Below, one piece after another: positions 51,077 to 58,402 of a stretch of 64,000 bases of DNA. Below the pieces are notes generated by a model. It did no database searches. It worked only from the letters and a program-made list of their open reading frames with translations, and was not told the DNA's origin. Each line of letters opens with the position of its first letter. Positions within the stretch are counted from its first letter, which is position 1. Source of the stretch: Bradyrhizobium sp. Arg816 (lineage in GTDB: Bacteria; Pseudomonadota; Alphaproteobacteria; Rhizobiales; Xanthobacteraceae). The DNA is taken from contig NZ_JAPRAQ010000026.1 in NCBI RefSeq assembly GCF_029989365.1, positions 1 to 64,000 of the forward strand, given 5' to 3'. The position numbers and the translations under genes were made by a program.

Positions 51077-53205
51077 GATGCAAGCTCCATGGCTGCGATG
51101 ATCTTGTCGCGCGTGATCGGCAGGTCGCGTACGCGGACGCCGAGGCAATCGTAGACCGCATTGGCGATCGCCGCCGTCACGGGACCGTGCGCGGCCTCGC
51201 CGGCGCCGACCGGCTCGATCTCCGGCCGCTGGATGATCTCGACATCCACCGCCGGCACCTCGCTGAAAGTCAGGATCGGATAGTCCGTCCATGACGTTGA
51301 GGTGATGCGCGAGCGGTCGAAGCGCACGCGTTCCTTCAGCACCCAGCTCGTGGCCTGGATCGCACCGCCCTCGATCTGGTTGATGACGCCGTCCGGATTG
51401 ATGGCCTCGCCGACGTCGACCGCAAGCGTCAACCGCCTGACGCGGATGTCGTCGGTGCCTTCGATCTCCGCGATCGCGGCGCAATAGGCGCCCGTGTTCT
51501 TGTAGCGGGCGAAGCCGACGCCATGGCCGATACCGGTTCGCTTCTGCGGCTTCCACTGAGCGCGCCGCGCCACAGCGCGGATGACGTCCTTCGCTCGCTC
51601 GTCTTGCAGATGACGCAGGCGGAATGTAATCGGGTCCTCGCCGCGCAAGGCGGCGATCTCGTCGAGCAGGGATTCGATGGCGAACACATTGCCTTGCCCG
51701 CCCAGGGTCCGCAGTGCCGACGTGCGCACCGGCATCGTCAGCAGCCGGTGGCTCATGACGGTCCAGGCCGGAAGGTCGTAGAGTGGGACGGAGTTGCGGT
51801 CGCCGCCCCCGCCATTGGCGGCTGGTGGATTCGTCGAGATCATGCGCGGGTAGCGGTTCGCGATCTCGGTCGCCGCAAGCAGCGCCGGCTGCGCCGCGCG
51901 TCCCGGGCGCGCGGCGTGGCCGTTGCTCCAGATCGCATGGCGCCAGCCGACGATCTCGCTGTCCGCATCGAGCTCGGCCTCGATCTCGATGGCCATCGCT
52001 GCGCCAAACGGCGCATGAGACATCTCGTCATGGCGCGACCATTGCACCCGCACCGGGCGGTCGCCGGCGACTTTCGCCAGCAACACGGCATCGAGCGCGA
52101 CGTCGTCGGCCGCATTGTGTCCGTAGCAGCCGGCGCCCTCCATATGCTCGACGACGATGTTTTCGGCCGGCAGCTTGAGCACGATCGCAAGATCGGCGCG
52201 CAGCAGATAGACGCCCTGGCTGTGTGTCCAGACATGGAGACGATCGCCGTCCCATCGCGCCATGGCGCAAGATGGCGCGATCGAGGCATGTGCGATGTAG
52301 GGACGGGTGTATTGCCGGCGAAGGGTGCGCGCAGCTCTCTTCGTCGTTGCCGCTGCTCTGGTGTCGATGACGGTGGTTTCGACCGGCTGGCTCTTCAGAA
52401 AGCCCGCGAGATCGTCTTCGTCGGGCAACGGCTCGCCGCCCGACCAGGTTGCACCCTTGCGCAAGGCTTTTAGTGCGGCTTCCGCCGCAGCCTCGCTATC
52501 GGCAACCACGCCGGCAAAGCCGCCGTCGCGGACGATCGCGACGACGCCGGGAACGGCGCGCGCCGCCGTCTCGTCGAGCGCGATCAGTCTGGCACCCGAG
52601 AGGTTAGGCCGCAGCACGCGGCCGTGCACCAGGTCCGGCAGTGCACAATCGTGAATGAAGCGCGGTCGCGCGAACACCTTGTCGGGAATGTCGACCCGCT
52701 GGACCGAATGTCCGGCGACACCGCGTGTGGCAGCGGGCTTCGCCACGGCGCCCGCGGTGGCGTCGCGGTCGAGCGAGACGTCGCCAGCCAGCTCCCAATA
52801 GCTGGTCCTGACATTGCCGGGACCCGAGATCGTTCCGTCATCGACATCGAGCAGCGCCGCATCGACGCCGAGACGTTCTGATGCGGCCGCGAGGAAGCGC
52901 TGGCGGACCTCGGCGCAGACGTGTCGCAGCGCGCGGCCGGATTGCTGGACCGAAAGGCTGCCCGAGGTGACACCCTCGTTCGGGCTGGCCGCCGTCGAGG
53001 CGCGGATCAGCTCGATCCTGCCGATGTCGACGTCGAGCTCGTCCGCGGCGATCTGCGCCAGCGCCGTGACGATGCCCTGGCCGATCTCGACCTTGCCGGG
53101 CGAGATTGCGACACCGCCTTCGCAGCTGAACCGCACCCAGGACGACAGCTTTGGATTGGCCGCGAGGCTAACCGGCAGTTTCGGGACGGGGGAGGGCATA
53201 GTCAT
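51073..53205 (-). CDS. Molybdenum hydroxylase large subunit (xanthine dehydrogenase / IorB type)
   Basis: The 710-residue product is the molybdopterin-binding subunit of an xanthine-oxidase-family hydroxylase. It opens with KVEIGQGIVTALAQIAADEL, as in IorB-type enzymes, and carries near the C-terminus the active-site region PVGAGEAAHGP with the catalytic glutamate. These enzymes hydroxylate aromatic N-heterocycles or aldehydes with water. It overlaps its Fe-S partner gene by 4 bp. No cytochrome or FAD subunit gene is adjacent, so the electron acceptor is unknown. Confidence 0.87.
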   Translation of the reverse strand: MTMPSPVPKLPVSLAANPKLSSWVRFSCEGGVAISPGKVEIGQGIVTALAQIAADELDVDIGRIELIRASTAASPNEGVTSGSLSVQQSGRALRHVCAEVRQRFLAAASERLGVDAALLDVDDGTISGPGNVRTSYWELAGDVSLDRDATAGAVAKPAATRGVAGHSVQRVDIPDKVFARPRFIHDCALPDLVHGRVLRPNLSGARLIALDETAARAVPGVVAIVRDGGFAGVVADSEAAAEAALKALRKGATWSGGEPLPDEDDLAGFLKSQPVETTVIDTRAAATTKRAARTLRRQYTRPYIAHASIAPSCAMARWDGDRLHVWTHSQGVYLLRADLAIVLKLPAENIVVEHMEGAGCYGHNAADDVALDAVLLAKVAGDRPVRVQWSRHDEMSHAPFGAAMAIEIEAELDADSEIVGWRHAIWSNGHAARPGRAAQPALLAATEIANRYPRMISTNPPAANGGGGDRNSVPLYDLPAWTVMSHRLLTMPVRTSALRTLGGQGNVFAIESLLDEIAALRGEDPITFRLRHLQDERAKDVIRAVARRAQWKPQKRTGIGHGVGFARYKNTGAYCAAIAEIEGTDDIRVRRLTLAVDVGEAINPDGVINQIEGGAIQATSWVLKERVRFDRSRITSTSWTDYPILTFSEVPAVDVEIIQRPEIEPVGAGEAAHGPVTAAIANAVYDCLGVRVRDLPITRDKIIAAMELAS

Positions 53206-53672
53206 GACGTCGCCGTCTCCGCTGCCGCGCGCAGCACGGCGCGGACCATGCGATTATGCGATCCGCAGCGGCACAGATTGCGATCGAGCGCGGCTCTGAC
53301 CTCGGTCTCTGTCGGCGAGGGATTGCGCTTCAGCAGCGCCGCCGCGCTGATCAGGATTCCCGAGACGCAATAGCCGCATTGCATCGCCTGCTCGGAGACG
53401 AAGGCGCGTTGCAGCGGATGCGGCTGCTCGGCCGTGCCGAGGCCCTCCACCGTGACGACGACCTTGTCCACCACCGACCACATCGGCATGTCGCAGGAGG
53501 CCATCGCGCGGCCATCGACCATGACGTGACAGGCCCCGCACTCACCGGCTCCGCAGCCGAAATGCGGACCGGTGACGCCGAGCCGGCCGCGCAGCACATC
53601 GAGCAGCGTCTGGTCGGGATCGGCCTCCACGGTCATTGCCGCGCCGTTGAGCTGAAATTGAATGGTCGGCAT
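53202..53672 (-). CDS. 2Fe-2S subunit of molybdenum hydroxylase (IorA type)
   Basis: The 156-residue product has a plant-type 2Fe-2S domain (CGAGECGACHV near 40-50) and an alpha-helical 2Fe-2S domain (QCGYCVSG near 99 and CRCGSHNRM near 137). It passes electrons from the molybdenum site. Four-base overlap with the large-subunit gene fits one complex made in fixed ratio. Confidence 0.92.
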   Translation of the reverse strand: MPTIQFQLNGAAMTVEADPDQTLLDVLRGRLGVTGPHFGCGAGECGACHVMVDGRAMASCDMPMWSVVDKVVVTVEGLGTAEQPHPLQRAFVSEQAMQCGYCVSGILISAAALLKRNPSPTETEVRAALDRNLCRCGSHNRMVRAVLRAAAETATS

Positions 53673-53687
53673 GATCGCTCTACGGCC

Positions 53688-54659
53688 TCAGGATTTGTCG
53701 AACTTCTTGACGACATCGGCCCATTTCTCGATATCGCCGCGTAGGAATTTTTCGAATTTCTCCGGCGTCATGGACATGGGTACGGCACCCTGCTCGGTCC
53801 AGAGTTTGACGATGTCCGGTCGCTTCACCATTGCGTTCACGGCGGCATTGAGCTTGTCGATGACAGGCTTTGGCGTGCCGGCCGGGGCCATCAGGCCAAG
53901 CCAGATCGTCGCCTCATAGCCTGCGACGCCGGCTTCGCCCGCGGTCGGCACGTTCGGCAGCGCGGCCGAGCGCTGCTCGCCGGTGGTCGCGAGCGCGCGG
54001 ACCTGGTTCTCGCCGATATTCGGCGCCATCGCCGGCACGGCGTCGATCATCATCTGCACCTGTCCGCCGATCACGCCGCTGCGCGCCTCGCCGCTGTTGC
54101 GGTAGGGCACGTGGACCACATCGATGCCGGCCATGGCTTTGAACAGCTCGCCGGCCATGTGATAGGGCGTGCCCTGGCCGGAGGAGGCGTAGTTCAGCTT
54201 GCCAGGCTGCGATTTGGCGAGCGCGATGAACTCCTGCAGCGTCTTCGCCGCAACCTGCGGGTTCACCACGATGACGAGATCGGAGTAGTTCACCGGCGCG
54301 ATCGGCGCGAGGTCGCGCATCAGCTCGTATTTGCGCTTGTCCGGCGTCAATAGCGATTCATTCGCGGTCTGGGTGTTGGACATCATCAGCAGCGTGTAGC
54401 CGTCGGCCGGCGACTTCGCCGCTTCGACCGTGCCGATGACGCCGCCCGCGCCGGTGCGGTTCTCGACCACGAAGGGCTGGCCAAAGCTCTCCTGGAGCAC
54501 GTTGCTGATCAGCCGGGCCGCGACGTCCGCCGGCCCGCCGGCGCCAAAGGGCACCACGATCCGGACGGCGTGGGTCGGGTAATCCTGTGCGAATGAGGGG
54601 GCCGCGGCGAATGCACCGAGCAGAGCGGCGAGCGCCAGCATCAACCTTCGGGCCGTCAT
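53688..54659 (-). CDS. Bug-type tripartite tricarboxylate transporter binding protein
   Basis: The 323-residue product has a signal peptide (MTARRLMLALAALLGAFAAA, cut near SFA-QD) and the Bug/TctC fold (VRIVVPFGAGGPADVAARL; NRTGAGGVIGTVEAAKSPADGYTLLM). TctA/TctB membrane parts are not present here. GGGAGG precedes the start. It heads the leftward operon with the molybdenum hydroxylase, so its ligand may be that enzyme's substrate. Confidence 0.9.
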   Translation of the reverse strand: MTARRLMLALAALLGAFAAAPSFAQDYPTHAVRIVVPFGAGGPADVAARLISNVLQESFGQPFVVENRTGAGGVIGTVEAAKSPADGYTLLMMSNTQTANESLLTPDKRKYELMRDLAPIAPVNYSDLVIVVNPQVAAKTLQEFIALAKSQPGKLNYASSGQGTPYHMAGELFKAMAGIDVVHVPYRNSGEARSGVIGGQVQMMIDAVPAMAPNIGENQVRALATTGEQRSAALPNVPTAGEAGVAGYEATIWLGLMAPAGTPKPVIDKLNAAVNAMVKRPDIVKLWTEQGAVPMSMTPEKFEKFLRGDIEKWADVVKKFDKS

Positions 54660-54893
54660 GCCCACCTCCCTGTTGTCGTTCTTGTTGGCTGGCAATGTAG
54701 CGGCAGGAGATGCGGACTGTCGACGGCTCACAAAGCCGATCGAGCCGGGAATATCGGTCCGTTTTTGGTGTGACCGCGCCGCTCTTCGCGGTCGCGGCAG
54801 GAACCGGCAGCGCACGTGATCTGAGCAAATCGCATGGGCATTGCCGGATAAATGCCCTCGGCTGGGTGCTATTTTGGTGTTACCAACTGGGAC

Positions 54894-56984
54894 ATGAACC
54901 AGCACGCCAAGATCGAAATCCGCCATTCGACCTGTCCGCACGACTGCCCCTCGGCCTGCGCGCTCGATATCGAGGTGGTCGAAGGCCGCAGCATTGGCCG
55001 CGTCCGAGGTTCGAAAAAGCAGACCTACACGGCTGGCGTCGTCTGCGCCAAGGTCGCTCGTTACGCCGAGCGCATCCATCACCCCGAGCGACTGATGTAT
55101 CCGATGCGCCGAACGGGTGCGAAGGGCTCCGGGCAGTTCGCGCGGATCTCCTGGGACGAGGCGCTGGACGAGATCGCGGATCGCTTCAACCAGGCCGAGC
55201 GCGAGTATGGCGCGGAATCGATCTGGCCTTATTACTACGCCGGCACGATGGGGCTGGTGATGCGCGACGGTCTCAATCGCCTCACGCATGTGAAGAAATA
55301 TTCGCGCTTCTATCAGACCATCTGCGCCAATGTCGGGCGCATCGGGTTTGCGATTGGCACCGGCAAGATCGCCGGCGTCGATCCGCGCGAGATGGCGCTC
55401 TCCGACCTCGTCGTGATCTGGGGCACCAACCCGGTCAACACGCAGGTCAACGTGATGACGCATGCCGCGCGTGCGCGGAAGGAACGTGGCGCCAAGATCG
55501 CTGCGGTCGATATCTACGACAACGAGACCATGAAGCAGGCTGACATCAAGATCATCCTGCAGCCCGGCACCGACGGCGCTTTCGCGTGCGGCGTGATGCA
55601 TGTCCTGTTCCGCGATGGCTACGCCGACCGTGCCTATATGGACAAGTACACCGACTGCCCCGATGAGCTCGAGGCGCATCTGAAGACGCGCACGCCGGAG
55701 TGGGCGTCCGCGATCTCAGGCGTGCCGGTGTCCGAGATCGAGGCCTTCGCGAAACTGGTCGGCGAGACCAAGCGGACCTTCTTCCGGCTCGGCTACGGCT
55801 TCACCCGCTCGCGCAATGGCGCCACGCAAATGCATGCGGCGCTCTGCGTTCCCGCGGTGACCGGCGCCTGGCAGTATGAAGGCGGTGGCGCCTTCTTCAA
55901 CAATTACGCGCTGTGGCACTTCAATGAATCCCTCATCGAGGGCCACGACGCGATCGATAAGACCACGCGTGCGCTCGACCAGTCGCAGGTCGGCCGCATC
56001 CTCACCGGCGACGCCGAAGCTTTGCTCGGAAAAGGGCCGATCAAGGCGATGCTGATCCAGAACACCAATCCGATGACGGTGGCACCGGAGCAGGCGCTGG
56101 TGCGTCAGGGGTTTGCGCGCGAGGATCTGTTCGTGGCGGTGCATGAGCAGTTCATGACCGAGACGGCCGAGATGGCCGACATCGTGCTGCCGGCGACCAT
56201 GTTCATGGAGCATGACGATCTCTATTACGGCGGCGGCCACCAGCACATCTCGGTCGGGCCGAAGCTGATCGACCCGCCCGGCGAATGCCGCTCCAACCAT
56301 CAGGTCATGCAGGCGCTGGCGCCGCGGCTTGACGCGAAGCATCCGGGCTTCGAGATGACGCCGCGCGAATTGATCGACGCGACGCTGAAGCTCAGCAACC
56401 ACGGCGACATCGCTGGTCTCGAAGCCGACATCTGGCGCGACCTGCAACCGGACTTCCGGACCTCGCATTATCTCGACGGCTTTGCCCATGCCGACAAGAA
56501 ATTCCATTTTAGGGCGGATTGGGCGCATCCGCCGTTCGGCCAGACGATGGGCGATTTCGACAAGATGCCGTCGCTGCCGGACCATTGGGCGGTGATCGAG
56601 CATACCGATCACGCCCATCCGTTCCGGCTCGCGACCAGTCCCTCGCGCAGCTTCCTCAACACCACCTTCAACGAGACGCCGTCCTCGCAGGCGCGCGAAG
56701 GCAGAGCGAGCGTGATGATCCATCCGCTGGATGCGGCCGCGCTCGACATCGCCGACGGCGACGCCGTGACGCTCGGCAACACCCGCGGCGAGACCACGCT
56801 GCTCGCAACGCTGTTCGATGGCGTGCGGCGGGGCGTGCTGATCGCGGAATCCGTTCACCCGAACAAGAATCATATCGGCGGCCGCGGCATCAACGTGCTG
56901 ACTGGAGCCGATACGATCGCGCCGATCGGGGGAGCTGCATTCCACGACAACAAGGTCTGGATCAGGAAAACGGTCTCGGCCTGA
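54894..56984 (+). CDS. bis-MGD molybdopterin oxidoreductase (DMSO reductase superfamily)
   Basis: The 696-residue product begins with a 4Fe-4S cysteine set (CPHDCPSACALDIEV, later GVVCAKV) and has the molybdopterin oxidoreductase domain (about 70-480) and the C-terminal molydopterin-dinucleotide-binding domain (about 580-690; GDAVTLGNTRGE). No twin-arginine signal, so it is cytosolic. Family members include formate dehydrogenase-like and hydroxylating enzymes; the substrate is unknown. It is divergent from the Bug/hydroxylase operon. The start was placed 14 codons inside the longest frame. Confidence 0.88.
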   Translation: MNQHAKIEIRHSTCPHDCPSACALDIEVVEGRSIGRVRGSKKQTYTAGVVCAKVARYAERIHHPERLMYPMRRTGAKGSGQFARISWDEALDEIADRFNQAEREYGAESIWPYYYAGTMGLVMRDGLNRLTHVKKYSRFYQTICANVGRIGFAIGTGKIAGVDPREMALSDLVVIWGTNPVNTQVNVMTHAARARKERGAKIAAVDIYDNETMKQADIKIILQPGTDGAFACGVMHVLFRDGYADRAYMDKYTDCPDELEAHLKTRTPEWASAISGVPVSEIEAFAKLVGETKRTFFRLGYGFTRSRNGATQMHAALCVPAVTGAWQYEGGGAFFNNYALWHFNESLIEGHDAIDKTTRALDQSQVGRILTGDAEALLGKGPIKAMLIQNTNPMTVAPEQALVRQGFAREDLFVAVHEQFMTETAEMADIVLPATMFMEHDDLYYGGGHQHISVGPKLIDPPGECRSNHQVMQALAPRLDAKHPGFEMTPRELIDATLKLSNHGDIAGLEADIWRDLQPDFRTSHYLDGFAHADKKFHFRADWAHPPFGQTMGDFDKMPSLPDHWAVIEHTDHAHPFRLATSPSRSFLNTTFNETPSSQAREGRASVMIHPLDAAALDIADGDAVTLGNTRGETTLLATLFDGVRRGVLIAESVHPNKNHIGGRGINVLTGADTIAPIGGAAFHDNKVWIRKTVSA

Positions 56985-57113
56985 GCGCACGCTTCGCTCG
57001 CCCGCCCATTTGTGTCGAGGCGCTAAAGCAAGGCCTCGTCGCAGATTGCCCTTGCGCCCGCCGCCCGAGCTGCCGCAAATGGCTGCAAACGGGAGCAAGG
57101 AAGCGAGCGTACC

Positions 57114-57896
57114 ATGACCGACACCACAGCAATCATCACCGAAAAGCGTGGGCAGGCGTTCTGGATCACCATCAACCGGCCGGAGAAGCGCAACGCGCTG
57201 AACGGCGGGGTCATCGCCGGCATCACCAAGGGCTATCGCGACGCGCATGACGACAAGGACGTCCGCGTCATCGTGCTGACGGGGACAGGCGACAAGGCGT
57301 TCTGCGCCGGCGCCGACTTGCAGAATTCCGGCGCGGCGTTCGCGATGGATCATTCCAAGCCGAATGTCGACTATGCCGATCTGCTGCGGTTGTCGCAGAA
57401 CGCGACGAAGCCGGCGATTGCGCGGGTCGGTGGCGTCTGCATGGCCGGCGGCATGGGCCTATTGTGCATGACCGACATGGCGATTGCGGCCGATCACGTC
57501 ATCTTCGGCCTGCCGGAGGTGAAGGTCGGCGTATTCCCGATGCAGGTGCTGAGCCTGTTGCAGAGCATCGCGCCGCCGCGACTCGTCAACGAATGGGCGC
57601 TCACCGGCGAGCCGTTCGACGCGAAAGCGGCGCAAGCTGCGGGCCTGCTCAACTACGTCGTGCCGACAGCGGAGCTCGATGCCAAAGTCGATTGGCTGAT
57701 CGGCCGCATTATCGACAAATCCCCGACCGCGATCCGCCGCGGCAAATATGCCATGCGCGCCATCGCTTCGATGTCGTTCGACGAGAGCATCGCCTACACC
57801 GAAAGCCAGATCGCGCTGCTCGCGATGACCGAGGATGCCAAGGAGGGGCTGAAGGCCTTCGGCGAGAAGAGGAAGCCGGTCTGGACGGGACGGTGA
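57114..57896 (+). CDS. Enoyl-CoA hydratase/isomerase family protein
   Basis: The 260-residue crotonase-fold protein has the segment LTGTGDKAFCAGADLQNSG (about 58-76) and VGGVCMAGGMGLLCMTDMAIA (about 104-124). It follows the molybdopterin oxidoreductase by 129 nt in the same direction, so cotranscription is possible. A palindrome beyond its stop (57931-57967) may act as the 3' end. Confidence 0.88.
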   Translation: MTDTTAIITEKRGQAFWITINRPEKRNALNGGVIAGITKGYRDAHDDKDVRVIVLTGTGDKAFCAGADLQNSGAAFAMDHSKPNVDYADLLRLSQNATKPAIARVGGVCMAGGMGLLCMTDMAIAADHVIFGLPEVKVGVFPMQVLSLLQSIAPPRLVNEWALTGEPFDAKAAQAAGLLNYVVPTAELDAKVDWLIGRIIDKSPTAIRRGKYAMRAIASMSFDESIAYTESQIALLAMTEDAKEGLKAFGEKRKPVWTGR

Positions 57897-57930
57897 GGGG
57901 CCACGTCAACCTGGTCGTGCGCGCGCAGTT

Positions 57931-57967
57931 TGTAGGGTGGGTTACGCTTTCGCTAACCCACCCTACA
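57931..57967. repeat. 14-bp palindromic intergenic repeat
   Basis: TGTAGGGTGGGTTA (57931-57944) and TAACCCACCCTACA (57954-57967) are exact inverted repeats around 9 nt. Palindromes with this GTAGGGTGGGTTA core are dispersed in many genomes. It lies in the 77-bp gap between converging genes and can serve as a bidirectional terminator. Confidence 0.7.
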
Positions 57968-57973
57968 GCATCG

Positions 57974-58402
57974 TCAACCCGCGTTCGCCTTCAACCCGGC
58001 CGCCTCGATGCCCGCCAGCGCACAGGCCTCGTCATTGTCGGAGGTGTCGCCGGACACGCCGACGGCACCCAGCAGCGTTGCGCCATCCATGATCAGCACG
58101 CCGCCGGGGACCGGCACCAGCGCGCCTTTCGCAATCGTGTTCACGGAATCGATGAAATAGGCCTGCTCCTGCGCGCGCTGGAACAAGGCGCGCGAGCCCA
58201 TGCCCATGGCGAGCGCACCATAGGCCTTGCCGTGGGCGATCTCGGCGCGCATCAGGCTGGTGCCGTCCTGCGCCGCGGCGATCTTGAGCACGCCGCGTGC
58301 GTCCAGGATGGTGACGACCAGCGGCTTGAGCTTCAGCTCGGTGGATTTTGCGAAAGCGGCGTCGAGGATCTTGCGGGCGGTGTCGAGCGTGAGGTCAGCC
58401 AT
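57974..58402 (-). CDS. GlcG/HbpS-family heme-binding protein
   Basis: The 142-residue product is of the GlcG/HbpS (DUF336) family: LTLDTARKILDAAFAKSTEL at the start and PVPGGVLIMDGATLLGAVGVSGDTSDNDE near 97-125. The family accompanies glycolate oxidase genes and in some members binds heme. Its start overlaps the end of the flavoprotein gene by 8 bp, which supports joint expression. Confidence 0.88.
   Translation of the reverse strand: MADLTLDTARKILDAAFAKSTELKLKPLVVTILDARGVLKIAAAQDGTSLMRAEIAHGKAYGALAMGMGSRALFQRAQEQAYFIDSVNTIAKGALVPVPGGVLIMDGATLLGAVGVSGDTSDNDEACALAGIEAAGLKANAG

Noticed and set aside
54852..54893. Longer N-terminus for the bis-MGD oxidoreductase
   Set aside because: The extra residues are not family-like; the ATG at 54894 leads directly into the 4Fe-4S cysteine motif.
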